This document shows, in pieces, positions 20,694 through 31,845 of a stretch of 64,000 nucleotides of DNA. The DNA comes from Heliopora coerulea (Eukaryota > Cnidaria > Anthozoa > Scleralcyonacea > Helioporidae): contig JASJOG010000021.1 in the NCBI GenBank assembly GCA_030142905.1, positions 2,384,001 through 2,448,000 of the forward strand, in the 5' to 3' direction. The notes beneath the pieces are model-generated. The model ran no database searches. It was not told the origin of the DNA and worked only from the letters and a program-made list of their open reading frames with translations. How positions within the stretch are numbered: position 1 is the first letter of the stretch; each line of letters begins with the position of its first letter. The position numbers were made by a program, and so were the translations under genes.

Positions 20694-21185
20694 CTAATCG
20701 GTTATCGACTCTCGAAATATTTTCTCCATATTTATACCAAGTTTTGCTGAGCTTTCCATAAATTTACAGTTCATCTGTCGAGCTGCTGAGAGAGCTTCTT
20801 TGGTGGTCACAGTCTGCTTTGAACTGGGTATATCACATTTATTCCCGACCATCATAATAGATTTAACTGTGCCCTTGAGATCGTATATTTCGTTACAAAT
20901 TTTCTTTGCCTCTTCAAATGATTCCCTATCGTCCACGGCGTAGACCACCACAAATAGCTGTCCCTTACTTATGGCCAAACGATTCATTGCGGGAAACTGG
21001 TCTGATCCAGCTGTGTCATAAATGTGAAAAAGTATCGATTCCTTCCTACGCTTGGAACTGAAGTGCTTTTCGTAAACATCTGCGATTGTTGGCTTGTGCT
21101 CCTGTGAGAATTCGTCATGGATATAACGTCGAATGATGTTAGTTTTTCCAACACCTCCAGCACCAAGCACCACCAAGTCTACCAT
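20694..21185 (-). CDS. Di-Ras-like small GTPase, short form
   Basis: A 163-residue Ras-superfamily G domain encoded in one exon. P-loop GAGGVGKTN (about residues 7-15), switch I PTIADVY, G3 DTAGSDQFPAMNRL, G4 NKCD and G5 ESSAK are all present. GAGGVGK, QFPAMxRLxISKG and MVGNKCD are characteristic of Di-Ras-type proteins. Gln61 of Ras is replaced by Ser, as in that family, which lowers intrinsic GTP hydrolysis. The protein stops at FRESITD, with no basic tail or CAAX box, so membrane anchoring is unlikely. Its paralogue at 39466-40167 is clearly longer, and homology ends exactly where this frame terminates, so this copy may be C-terminally truncated. The start MVDLVVLGAGG aligns with MIKLVILGAGG of the paralogue. 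Confidence 0.8.
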   Translation of the reverse strand: MVDLVVLGAGGVGKTNIIRRYIHDEFSQEHKPTIADVYEKHFSSKRRKESILFHIYDTAGSDQFPAMNRLAISKGQLFVVVYAVDDRESFEEAKKICNEIYDLKGTVKSIMMVGNKCDIPSSKQTVTTKEALSAARQMNCKFMESSAKLGINMEKIFRESITD

Positions 21186-21425
21186 GACTTTAAGCGGAGA
21201 TTTATTTGGACTGATCGTTCTTTTCTTCTGATGCCGGTTTATGACTTGGTGCTGGTAGCCTCCCTTTTAATTAATTCATGCACACAAAATTACCATAACA
21301 GGTTTATTTAGCAATCATCGTTTTATTTGCATTGACATCATGGAAATTACTACGTCTGGCTTAAGAGGGATAACAAAGCAACTCAACTTTCGCTCACTAA
21401 TGACGAAGATAAAAATGCTTGATTT
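21186..21425. other. 5' flank of the GTPase gene, duplicated at 40168-40400
   Basis: Blocks such as tgcacacaaaattaccataa and catcatggaaatta are shared with 40265-40335, and ggcttaagagggataacaaa with 41484-41504, showing that upstream DNA was duplicated with the gene. A promoter could lie here but no core element stands out. Confidence 0.5.
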
Positions 21426-21429
21426 AGTT

Positions 21430-21735
21430 TAAAATAAATATTAATTTCCAGCATAAAACACGTAGGAAAGTCATTCTTTCATTTTAAAATGAAGTTTAAA
21501 GTGGTCACATTTCGTAACATCATCAAAGAATGAATAATTATTCGGTTGATTACAGGTCAACATAAAGTTACTACTGCTAATTACAGTCAATCAAGTGTAT
21601 TAACCTAATAATTATTTATTCTCTGCTGGTGTTGCGAGACGCAGCGATAACTTTACAACATTAAACTTTACTTTGAAATGAAAGAATGGCTTTCCTACGT
21701 ATTTTATGCTGGGCATTAATGTTTATTTTAAAATT
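21430..21735. mobile_element. Head-to-head pair of PLE-like tails (old)
   Basis: The left arm (about 21430-21545) and right arm (about 21607-21735) are inverse copies: cagcataaaacacgtaggaa versus ttcctacgtattttatgctg, and cattctttcatttt versus gaaatgaaagaatgg. The right arm carries CTGCTGGTGTTGCGAGACGC, the left (on minus) TTGATGATGTTACGAAATG, both decayed forms of the CTGANGA-hairpin-CGAAAC motif. No coding remains. Confidence 0.65.
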
Positions 21736-21899
21736 ACTCTTCCCGCCTGGATCATCCTTAGCCGCATTGCTTGATTTAGTTGTAAAAATTTTGCTCTTGG
21801 TGACTTTAGAGAAAGGATATTTTAAGTCAGAATTATTGTTTTTGATTAAGTTTTTAAGTCTGACGAATTACTAAAATTAGCGAGACCCAAATGAGCTGT

Positions 21900-22720
21900 T
21901 ATTAATGGCACGTGAAATTTAGGAACTTTGCCTAAAACCTAAACGGGAATTTTAAATAGTTTCTCACATAACTTTTTGTGTACAAGGCATCAAGAACAAT
22001 GATAAAACAAGTGTCAGAGGTAAGGAGGCCTTTTCATGGAGACGTTGTATGGAACAAATGGAGAAGAGGGATCATGGCCACCGACCCCCAAGTAGGGGAT
22101 AAGGTGTAGGCAAAGAAGAAGAAGAAGTCCTTTGAAATCACTGACTTATATATAACTCAACTGCTGGATAACCCAAGAAAGGGTCCCCAAAAGGATGGTG
22201 TCATCCAGTGGTCCCAGTAAACTCTGTTTATGGTAACTGGAACGCTAAGCCGCAGTCATTAGACGACAAAAAGTAAACCCAAGATAGCCACGTAGAGGTC
22301 ATATATAAACTAAGAAAGGGGGCATTGTAGCTATAAATGTCATTCCACGGAAAGCGACGAATTGAAAGTTGCCATGTTGGATAAATAGGGAGGGACGCAA
22401 ACAAAGCAAAGTTCGGATAAAAAGTTCAAAATCATGCTCAAAGGCCACTTTACTTTTTTTTCTCTTGTTTTTGTTTTCTCTTAAAAAAGAATGTAAAACA
22501 ATTAAGGTAAGAATGATAGCTAAGAAAATACCAAAAAAGCAGGTTTTTTTACTGTACAGTTAAAGAAAACAAGCACAAAGCAATTCCTTAAACATCAGTT
22601 GTTCAACCTCGAGGTTCTCGAAGGCAACAATTTGCCCACATGGCAATTTACTCGAAATAGCGATGTTTAATTTGATCCCAATTTTCAACCCTCAAGCCCT
22701 CTGTAATAATGTATGATATC
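21900..22720. other. Intergenic; includes flank of the GTPase duplication
   Basis: 21905-22040 (cacgtgaaatttaggaactt, cagaggtaaggaggcctttt) is homologous to 40980-41120 and 39030-39080, the flanks of other GTPase unit copies. No gene is recognised in 22050-22720. Confidence 0.5.
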
Positions 22721-22729
22721 TATGGATGG

Positions 22730-23295
22730 CCGCCCATTGATGGAAAGTTTATACGTTAGTTTCAGCCCTCTTACTTGTTCGTCAGTTCCAGTCCTCCACC
22801 TTTTATTTCAGTTTTTGTTTTATTCGGGTTCGAAAATATTCACAACCACGGAAAAAGTCTACATAAGGAACACTATTGAATGAATTTTGAAATATGTAGT
22901 ATTTAAAAGCTTTCAGAAGTATTTGTGTGGTCAAACAAGAGTGCTAGATTGCTTAAATAATATATACTCGTGGTAAAAAGTGAACGTTTTGTTAGGCAGT
23001 TTCCTAAAGTGACTTTTCGGGACCGTTGGTTGAGGGTTTTTGTTATTTTTGTGATTTCAGAGAATATTATAAGCTGCACTTTGATTTTGTAGAAATATAT
23101 TTGAAATTCTGAGATTCATCCCTGTTTTTTGAAGTAACGTTTTGTGCCTATTTTCAAAGAGATCTCTTGGGACATGAAAACTGACGTAAACGACCGATAG
23201 GGGACTTAAATTGACGTACAAGATCGCCCTCCATGGGTGGCAATCTTGGCTTCACATTTCATTGGCCAGTTAGTGTCCAGATATAATGAATAGAG
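22730..23295. repeat. Dispersed repeat R1, diverged inverted copy
   Basis: It contains, in inverse order to 12117-12500, actgacgtaaacgaccgata, gacgtacaagatcgccctcc and ttcattggccagttagtgtc. Clearly older than the 12-13 kb copies. Confidence 0.6.
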
Positions 23296-23394
23296 TTACT
23301 GAAGGGTACTTGTACTCATGGTACCGACCACTGACCGATATTGCCGGCTTGGGTTACTATCAACGACCAATCAAATATCGAATAATATTCTCCG

Positions 23395-23600
23395 GGATAT
23401 GAATTAAATTGATGCGATAACTTTGGGTGAAGCAACTACCTAAAATATACGAAAAAAAACTTCGACGTTTCGAGCGAAGGCCCTTCGCCTTCCTACTAAC
23501 TTCCCGACGAAGGGCCTTCGCTCGAAACGTCGAAGTTTCTTTTCGTATATTTCAGGTAGTTGCTTCACCCAAAGTTATCGCATCAATTTAATTCATATCC
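23395..23600. mobile_element. Palindromic PLE tail pair
   Basis: The arms 23395-23487 and 23508-23600 are almost perfect inverse copies (gatatgaattaaattgatgc ... cgacgtttcgagcgaag). The right arm reads GACGAAGGGCCTTCGCTCGAAACGTC on plus: the CTGACGA-hairpin-CGAAACGTC motif of PLE ends, with the first bases changed to CCGACGA. A 20-bp unique centre separates the arms. Confidence 0.8.
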
Positions 23601-23841
23601 TGTAATCTTTATAAATCCTTTTATGGTAACGATTCATGTATATATAGAAATTTGATTGAAATAAAATAACTTAAGTCTGTGTGTATAACTCCTGAAGTTA
23701 AGTTGTGCGTTGGGCTTCGTAATTAAGATAGAGCGATGGCAACAGCACAAAACCCAATAACGACAGCGATGCTTCGATAATCCCTAACCTCGTCCCCCGG
23801 CAACATTTATACCTGTTTCGAGTAAAGAGTGAAAAGAAACC

Positions 23842-24349
23842 CAGGCGAGGATCTAGAGGGGAGTTAAGGGGCGCACACCCCCGTTTTGTGCATATTTACC
23901 AGTTTACATACTCTAGACGCAGAGAGTTTTCTGTAATAATAATGGAAATAGTTACCTAACCTCAGTTACTAAAACGCGTTTTTTGTAATCGCAACTGGGA
24001 ATGCTCTCCGCCAGGTAAAAGTAGATCAACGAGAATTGCAAAAAAATATAAAGGTGATTGCGCTGATACACTGATGATCGTTGTCTGTGGCCAAAATAGC
24101 ATTCTGCTCAGAGATGTACTATAAAGATATTGACTTGTGCTTCATTTTTCGAAAAGAATTGTGTTATTTATGACTAGGTATTTTCATAAAATCTCACTTA
24201 AAACTTGTCCCAAAATGCTAGAAATAGCATTTCAGATAACTAGGAATTCAAAATAACCCGGGGGAGCATGCCCCCGAACCCCCTTGAAATTTGTTGCGCC
24301 TTCAGCGCTCGTCTTCACAACCCCCGTTTCTAAAATCCTGGACCCGCCC
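23842..24349. mobile_element. hAT-like MITE, probable
   Basis: The G-rich left end CAGGCGAGGATCTAGAGGGG and the C-rich right end TCCTGGACCCGCCC are roughly inverted. Flanks AAGAAACC (23834-23841) and ATGAAACC (24350-24357) match at 7 of 8 positions. Internal ggggggcgcacacccccg-type runs near both ends are typical of these elements. Confidence 0.55.
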
Positions 24350-24357
24350 ATGAAACC

Positions 24358-25160
24358 CTCGAGAACTTTGACACGAACACACGATACTGACATTAGAAGC
24401 CTTAAATTAATTACTATAAAACCTTAAATAGTCTATTGTGAAAAGGCACTGGGTCCCAATTCAAAAAATGAGCCGACATTTGGCTCAGTTTTGGCTTGTC
24501 TTTACCAGGGTCATTTGTTCCCAGCCATTTTGATCTTTCCCCATCTTGGCCCAACCCCTTACGAATGGCCCTGGATACAAGGTTGGATAATCCCATTAAT
24601 CCCTTGCCGTGACAGTTGTAAACCAAACGAGTATTTGACACTTCAGAAAGCTTTTTGGTATGTCAGTGACTTAAAAAAATTGTTTACTTTCTGCTGATGC
24701 TATAAGCGAATACCTATTAAACCCTTGGTTCACTATTAACGATAACCAACGATGTAAAGAAATAAAAACACTGTATGCTCAAAATATATTTACCAAAAGA
24801 GACTTATATATCGCCCAAAATTCTGCTAAAAACACAGGTCAGTGGTCACTGCCTTTTACAGAAGTGGCCCATAAATAAATTTCAATGCTGACGCTCTTCT
24901 ATGGGGAATACGAACACTTGTCGCATCCCAAACGCATTGGGGCCAAGCAGTCTAGTTATATGTAGGTCAGAGTATGAAATACAATACATGTACCAACATT
25001 TGTCGAAAAAAATTTTGATGTCGTTCGCTCCAACAAGTCTTTCACAAGTTTGATGCCTATTTCTTATACAACTTGTGCATTTTAACACGTATAGTTGTCA
25101 AAAATTACAAATCACTGACCTTTAACTTTAAGGTCAACGATACTCGTCCGTTATTAGGGA
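24358..25160. repeat. Unassigned DNA plus partial copy of the GTPase-unit flank
   Basis: 24890-25150 is homologous to 20450-20700 (ttaacacgtatagttgtcaa, aaggtcaacgatact). No GTPase coding follows it, so only the 3' flank of a third unit is present. Confidence 0.55.
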
Positions 25161-25955
25161 ACTTAAGGTGGCTGAACACGATTTTCCCAGTTTTTCGCAC
25201 CTCATGCTTTACTTGGGCATAACTCGGAAATAGTTATAACCCATAGCTCCAACGTTGGCAGAGATGGAAAGCGACAGTGGGGTGTTCAAGCTGGTATGGT
25301 AATATAGGGAGCTTTTGGTGTTTCTTGGGCAACAGGAGCAATCGAAACAACTTCGAAAATTCAGTTTTCTCCAGTTAGCAAAAAATCATGTCATTAAGTT
25401 TTCTTCTTGAGTTGTATAAAGCTTGCAATAAACAAACTTTATTGCGTGATAACAATTTGATAACATTCTAGCATAGGATTTTTAGAAAATTTATTTTTTA
25501 GAAAATAGTGAGACACCCTACAACAGAAAATTCTGCGAGATTCCTCAGTCTGATTCAAGTTTTTAAGCTTTTGCCTCATGAATTGCGAGGTTAAAAAATA
25601 TTCTGCTAAATTTCAGAAAATTATATTGACTAGATTTTGCAAAATCGTCATTTTTTCTACTGTAGGCAGCAATACTATCGATCGCAATTTTTCACACAAC
25701 TACGCATGCTCGGTAGTGCACCGCATGGGAGGGCATGCTGTCGAGGTTTGATCCCTCATTGAGCTAGCGAAGAAGGGAATCAATGTATAAAAAGATTAAA
25801 GGTAGTACCCTGCCAAACAATAAAAAAATTTGATAATGACATTTAACTCTGGTGAAGGGCTCTTGCTGGAAATGTCAGCACCTCAGCTTGTTGTCCCTTT
25901 TTTTGGTAGAGTATTGCCTCTAAACTTTCTACGTTTAAGCAAGGAACCCGCGTTT
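25161..25955. other. No gene; possible repeat start at 25167
   Basis: The segment starting ggtggctgaacacgattttc has the look of a dispersed element end, but no inverse partner end was found nearby. No coding recognised up to the LINE tail. Confidence 0.35.
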
Positions 25956-25959
25956 ATAG

Positions 25960-25961
<2 letters not shown>

Positions 25962-26001
<40 letters not shown>

Positions 26002-26003
26002 TA
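25962..26003. repeat. (TTA)n microsatellite, LINE 3' tail
   Basis: About 14 TTA units. On the LINE strand it is an AAT repeat directly after the 3' UTR, as expected for L2/CR1 tails. Confidence 0.9.
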
Positions 26004-26260
26004 ACCTTATTTGTACACGGTAACTAATCAACCAATAGTAAAATATATTTACAAGGAAAAATGTTCAGTTGTTTTTCATTAGGCTGTGTTGCACACATAA
26101 GAAATTAAAAAGAGAAAATAAGAAGTAAGGATATTTACATCAGAGCTTTTAAATGGTAATACTAAAAATAATAACCAAACTATTTACAGTTAAAAATACT
26201 AAAATTCAAAGTTATTTACAATTAAAAATACTAAATTTCAAAGCTCATAAATTTTGTCCT

Positions 26261-26788
26261 CTAATGATTGGGCATTCCAGATCGCAGCGCTCTATACTTA
26301 AAGCTTTTTTTCATTGCATTAGTATTTGGTTTAGGTAACAAGAGCATGTTATCATTACTTCTCAGGTCATAGCAACCCTGCCATGCTATTGAAAATAGGT
26401 GACTTAGATTATCTAAGTTTGATCTGCCCGAAATTATCTTTTGCACAAAGGACAACATTTGTTCGTCCCTTCGCGACTGTAAATCTTTCCACCCAAGTTT
26501 TAGTCTCGTGCTTGTTGCTGACATATCATATCTGTCACCACTTATTATTCGACCAGCTTTATTTTGAAGCTTTTGTAAGCGGTCTTTTAAACTATTTGAA
26601 CAATTATCCCAAACCAAAGAACAGTAATCAAAATGTGGCAACACTAACGTTTTATACAACCGTTCTAAGCTTTCATTCCTGATGACATTTTTAACTCGTC
26701 TCATCATTCCTATTGCTCTCGAAATCTTTTTACATGTGGCTTCAATATGATTTTTCCAGGTGATATTTTCGTCGATCAAAACACCCAT
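26261..26788 (-). pseudogene. LINE ORF2, C-terminal part (frameshifted from the RT)
   Basis: It begins MGVLIDENITWKNHIEATCKK, the block that normally follows the RT thumb in CR1/L2 proteins, and includes LYKTLVLPHFDYCSLVWDNC and AGRIISGDRYD. It ends with LRSNDNMLLLPKPNTN. It is one base out of frame with the RT segment, which overlaps it by 13 bp. Confidence 0.85.
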
Positions 26789-28155
26789 GTTTTTGTCCCT
26801 TTTACACGTGAGATTTTTTGAAAACCAATTGAAATTTCGGGATCCGTTGATGTATGAGTTTGCCTATACCTAGAGCCAATTAACATGTACTCCGTTTTAT
26901 TGACATTCAGAGACAATCTATTCGCAAGCAACCACTGATGTAAGTTATCCAACTCATTATTTAATTTACGTTGGATATCTTCCACAGACGGTCCAGATGT
27001 CGTTACATTGGTATCGTCTGCAAACAGAGCAGGGATAGAATTGCTTAAACAGTTTGGTAAGTCATTTACATAAAGTATAAATAATAATGGACCCAGATTA
27101 GATCCCTGTGGCACACCGGTCTTTATATATTTTTTCGAAGAAGTTGTCGTTTCAACTTTACATACTTGTGTACGGTCACTCAGGTATGAAATGAACCAAC
27201 GCAGACTATTTCCTTTAATACCATATAACTCTAATTCTTTTATTAAGATCTCGTGGTCTACAGTATCAAAGGCCTTCTTTAAATCGAGGAAAATTACCCC
27301 ATTTATTAGACCTTGGTCCATGTCGACCAGCCAAGTGTTGGTTGTGTTTAATAAAGATGTGCTAGTCGAGTTACCTTTTCTAAAACCCGACTGGAAAGGA
27401 GTTAAAAGTTCGTTGTTTTCTAAATAGGAGTATACTTGTTTATAAACCAATTTTTCGAATAATTTAGAAACAACGGATAGTATCGAAATTGGCCTATAAT
27501 TACCGCATTCATCTTTTTCTCCCGACTTATAAATCGGTGAAACACGTGCATTTTTCCAATCATTTGGAAAAATACCGTAGTTTAACGATAAGTTAAAAAT
27601 TGTAGTTAAGAAAGGTACAGTAACATTAGCTGAATCCTTCAACAACTTTACTGAAATATTATCTGGCCCGGCTGCTTTTTTAGATTTTATTCCATTGATA
27701 GTATATAAAACAGTTTCGCAGGTTATATAACTGAAATTAAACTCACATTCAGCAGGTGTTATATAGTCTAAATATTGAGCGTTGGTCTTATCCAACTTTT
27801 TTGAGAGGCTAGGACCAATCTCAGTAAAATACTTGTTTAAGGATTCAGCAATGTCCTTTTCGTTTGTCACAATGTTAGTGGCATTACTTTGTTTAATTGA
27901 GGAAATTGTAGTAGTTTTAGAACTTCGGCCTTTGCACCCAATAATTAAATTAATGTTTTTCCACATTTCTCTCGAATTTCCTTTATTTAAGTCAATGCTT
28001 TCAAGACAAAGCTTCTTTTTCGCATTTTTAATCAGGCAATTTACTCGATTGCGTTGCTTTTTATATAAATTGTGTAATGATTCAGATTTTGATGCTACTG
28101 CTCTCTTTTTTAAATAATCACGATGGTTCATTTCCTGAATTAAACTATGAGTCAT
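26776..28155 (-). pseudogene. LINE ORF2, reverse transcriptase domain
   Basis: RT motifs in order: KAAGPDNISVKLLK (motif 0/1 region), NYRPISILSVVSKLFEKL, FLDLKKAFDTVDHEIL (motif A with catalytic Asp), GVPQGSNLGPLLFILYVNDL (motif B) and ALFADDTNVT (motif C, catalytic Asp pair), then NKTEYMLIG. The RT core is intact over 459 residues. A frameshift near 26780 separates it from the C-terminal part and a stop near 28271 from the endonuclease. Role: target-primed reverse transcription of its own mRNA. Confidence 0.92.
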
Positions 28156-28269
28156 CCAAGGAACATATTCGCTACGAACTTTGCGAAATCTTATCGGAGC
28201 ATAAATTTCTGATACTAAAATAAAAACTTTTTTAAAATTTTCCCAAAGGTAGTTGGGGTCTTGAGAGCT

Positions 28270-29109
28270 TCAATTCTGTTTATTCAACATATTCTGAAGA
28301 TCTTGGTTAAAAAGATCTTGATTATAATGTTTAAAAGTTCTACTTTCAATAAACTTAGGATTTTGTTTAGGGACGGCTATTTTAAAGCAAGCATAGACCA
28401 AACTATGATCGCTGATCCCAATGTGTAAAACACCTGAATTCAATAATTTGTAAGGTCTGTTTGTGGCAATAATATCCAGTAAGCTAGCATGACTACTGGT
28501 TACACGAGTAGAATCAGTGATTACTTGCTCAAGTTGAAAAAGATTTAAAATCTCAATAAATCTGTTGGAATGAGGTTGTAAAATACTCAGAGAAAGATCA
28601 CAATTAAAACCCCCTGTAACAATTAACTGTTTATCGTCCTTGTCTAGTTTTAGTAAATTTGTTTCAAAAAGGTCCATAAAGTCAGATCCTGAACTAGGGG
28701 GTCGATATACCGTTGTAACAAGAAAAGGTTTAGATTAAGGTTCAGTTATTTCAACGCAAACGGCTTCCAAATTGAAGGGAACATCTCTCGCTCTGTCAAT
28801 TACATTAAACACATCTCTAATGTAAAGGCATACGCCACCGCCAGTTCTGGATCTGTCTTTTCTGAACAAAACATACCCAGGGATATTTATTTCATTATTA
28901 CAAATTGTAGCATCTAATCTTGTTTCATTAATGCTAAGTATATCCACCGGGTTTTTTACCATTAATGTTTTCATTTCGTCAATATGTTTTGGAACTGATG
29001 CCACGTTTAGGTGTGCTAATTTGAAGCCTTTTAGTCTATTTAATGTACAATTTATTGGTGTGTTTACTTGTTGTGACTCTATCAATTCCGGTGTGTCACA
29101 GTTAGTCAA
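28270..29109 (-). pseudogene. LINE ORF2, AP endonuclease domain (broken)
   Basis: Two pieces. 28735-29109 has LAHLNVASVP, ILSINETRLD and TGGGVCLYIRD, and stops at TEP. 28270-28677 has VTGGFNCDLS, LLDIIATN and GISDHSLVY. These are the N, E, GDFN, D and SDH blocks of exonuclease-endonuclease-phosphatase domains. Two stops interrupt it, and the usual GDFN block reads GGFN, losing an active-site Asp. Confidence 0.85.
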
Positions 29110-29149
29110 TCTGGAAATAGGAAAGCTGTGACCTGGAGTTTTGCTTAGG

Positions 29150-29720
29150 TTAAAAACTATCTAAATGCTTAATAATGATTTTTGCTAACACAGAAGTTCC
29201 TTTCTTGCCTAAGTGAATACCAGAACCATTTAAGGCATCTACGGTTATATTATCATTGTTAATATAATGGGCACTAGATTCTTTACAGAATTTTTCTATC
29301 ATGATATTAACTTTGGAAACTATACCTTCTCTATCGTCTTGTCTCTTAATCAAAGAGGAGATGGAGATATTTGATTCTGGGCATAGTTCCATTGCGTTGA
29401 GAGTAAGTGACTTAATTCCAGTACAAACTTCGCTTGCAGATTTCCCTTTGATATCATTTGTTCCAACATGGATAATTATGTTTTCCGGTGATTTTGAGAG
29501 TGGTGGAACTATATAGTGGTGCATATCATCTGATGTGGCTCCACGGAAACATTTTACATTGACTCTTTCTTTCGTTGATTTACTTAATAAGTCACTCCTA
29601 AGATCTTTGATAAGAGAGTCGCCAATACCAATGTTTCTTGTGTACTTCTGGATGAACCATCAACTCGCCGAGCGTTGTCGGTTTCGTCATATTTTGCAGT
29701 TTGAACAGCTTTAGACTTTT
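29150..29720 (-). pseudogene. LINE ORF1, SGNH-hydrolase-like C-terminal domain
   Basis: NIGIGDSLIKDL (complement of about 29610-29640, block I GDS), then IIIHVGTNDIKGKSASE (block III, GTND) and NGSGIHLGKKG (block V, His). Esterase-like ORF1 domains are typical of CR1-group LINEs. A frameshift near 29660 separates it from the upstream ORF1 segment. Substrate and role in the retrotransposon are not settled. Confidence 0.82.
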
Positions 29721-29728
29721 TATGCAAA

Positions 29729-31094
29729 TCAAGATTTTTTTTTTACTCCATTACGCTCTTTGTAAAAAGGAGATTTTCTTTTTAAAGAAATAGGTTTTCC
29801 ACCAGGGGTTTTTGTAGTTACGTCTCTCTCGGGATCATTTAATTGATTGAAGCTGTTTGATGTTAGTAATGGTGGTGGTGGTGTTGAATTTTTGCCAGTC
29901 TTTGCCGTTTTCTTTGGCTTTTGCCATGCCGTTGAGGATTTGTTTTCTAACTGAGTTGAGAATGCTGTCGATAAATCTTGCTTGAGTATCTGGATTGCAG
30001 TCCTCAAAGAGTCTCGTTCCTTGATGACATCATCTAGATACTGGTTGTCTTCCTCTTTTTTTCTTTTGCAAAGTAGCAGCAGATTTGTTACGGCTGAATG
30101 ATTCTCTTCGTTTTTTTCTATAGCTATTCAGTTGACTCTGAAATGACAACTCCGAAGATGTTGGAACTTGATACGAAGGACGTTGCCGGACTTCAGTTTT
30201 TTCGTCACTATTAAGTCTGTCTTGGCTTTTTTCTGGTCGGGAAAAGCTTTGGCTGTCTGTCAATTTTGATTGAAGGCATTCGACTTGCTTGCGAAGAAGT
30301 TTATTTTCCCTTTCCAAGGACTCGCACTGACACGGTTTTTGATCTAGTGCATTAATCTTTGCCCATATCAAAGCCAGTTCAAACTTAACTTCGGCCACAT
30401 CGATCGAAAGCTTTCTGCAATCATTGCATACAATATTATCTTCTTCATCGCAAGTTTCAGGCAGGTTCTGCACTTGTATGTTTGCTTCGGGCAAGGTCGG
30501 CACATGTGTGTTCAATTCGTCACTCTCATCTTGAGAGTCAACCTCGGAGTTCAGTTCGATGTCGTTCGCGGTCTTTGCCATTGATAACAATTCAGTTTTA
30601 ATTATTTTTACGTTCTCTCCGACTCCGTTGATATTCAAGGATTTCCTGTCGCTATACCATCGGATTGAGATCTCCTTCGTTTGAAGCAGCTTACATTTGC
30701 CTCCAGGCGACGACCATTTACCTTGGAGGTTAAGATTCTTGCTTAAAAATTCTATAAGAGACTCAAACTCACCAAACCACTTTATCTTGTCTTTGCTTGC
30801 ACAAAGCAAATGTTGTGTGAGTTCATTCGAACTGTTACATGAAACGACATTAACACTTAAGAACCCATTCGAACCTCCTGCCATAGTTTGATGTGACCAC
30901 TCACACATTAGTAAGTTATGTCTGTTAGCGACAGTGTTTTGTTGGAACAGAAAGTTCACACTGATCTTCTCCCCACAAGGCACTTGTTGCAGCCAGCAAG
31001 GAAAACAGAACAGTGGTAAAAGGTAGGCAAAAGAAAAATTTACGACCTTTTTTTGTTGAAACGTCATCAAGCCATCGTCACAACTCGAGCTCAA
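29729..31094 (-). pseudogene. LINE ORF1, N-terminal and coiled-coil part
   Basis: The 354-residue frame (30030-31094) starts MSSSCDDGLM. An alpha/beta block (IKWFGEFESLIEFLSKNLNL...WSSPGGKCKLL...IRWYSDRKSLNI) is followed by an acidic linker. A Cys-bearing coiled-coil-like stretch (CNDCRKLSIDVAEVKFELAL...CQCESLERENKLLRKQVEC) and a basic tail come next. A frame change at about 30029 leads to 29729-30007 (LKQDLSTAF..., Lys-rich end). It is probably an RNA-binding chaperone of the LINE RNP. Confidence 0.75.
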
Positions 31095-31332
31095 ATTATG
31101 AAAAACATTGATTAATCTTTTTGTCTTTTCTCTTCTTTTTCTCTCACAGTAAACCAGATCTTTTTGTTGCCAGACAATGTTGATATTTATAAAATAACGA
31201 AAGATTTAAACCGCCCTTCAAAACCCAACAAGAACAAGAAAAACAAGCGTCCCTCTCGCTACACTGACTCACCTGCGCTTAATCACGTTTTGGTTATTGA
31301 TTTTCTGAACGGAAAGCGCGATCGCAATATAA
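31095..31332. other. LINE 5' UTR or flank
   Basis: Non-coding sequence between the LINE ORF1 start and the outer edge of the PLE inverted repeat. No recognisable gene. Confidence 0.4.
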
Positions 31333-31845
31333 AGATCTGAGCCCAGCTTAGAATTCTTAAATGTATCGCCATAGTAAAAGAGGCAACTCGAAAAGTTTTA
31401 AAACATGATTACTAACGTTTCGTTGCGGCGTGCAACATCCTCAGAGTATAGATTTACAAAGGTGAGAAAAAACTATATATATATATGGATCTATAATTTA
31501 CATACTGGAATAATTAGACGGCTAACCAATAGAAAACTGGGTGACCTGACAGGAAGTGACAGGCATACGGAAGAGGAAAGTATTAGAATAGAGAAAGAGG
31601 TGTAGAAGAGATATTTTCGTTGAGAGACGGTTTGTATTTAGAAATAAGTAAACTCTCACGAATGAGGAGTTCAAAGTTAGAGGAAGACCTGCAGGAAGAA
31701 ATGATGGAAAAATCGTTGGAAGAAACGGCATGATTATAGTCTGGCGAGTATGAGCCTGGATACTAGAAGTAGGAAACGAAGTGGTTGCTCGTTTCTTACC
31801 CGTCAAAGGCGAAACCCCCATGTGTTCTGAGATACGCGTATGTAA

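Larger units (their letters stand above)
25962..31094 (-). mobile_element. Nearly full-length CR1/L2-type LINE
   Basis: Read on minus: ORF1 with an SGNH-esterase-like C-terminus, then an apurinic endonuclease, a reverse transcriptase and a C-terminal region, a short 3' UTR, and an (AAT)n tail (complement of 25962-26003). This order and a microsatellite tail fit CR1/L2-group retrotransposons. The copy carries several frameshifts and stops but is otherwise continuous over about 5.1 kb, so it is moderately young. The 5' end is taken as the ORF1 start; the true 5' UTR may extend to about 31330. Confidence 0.88.
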
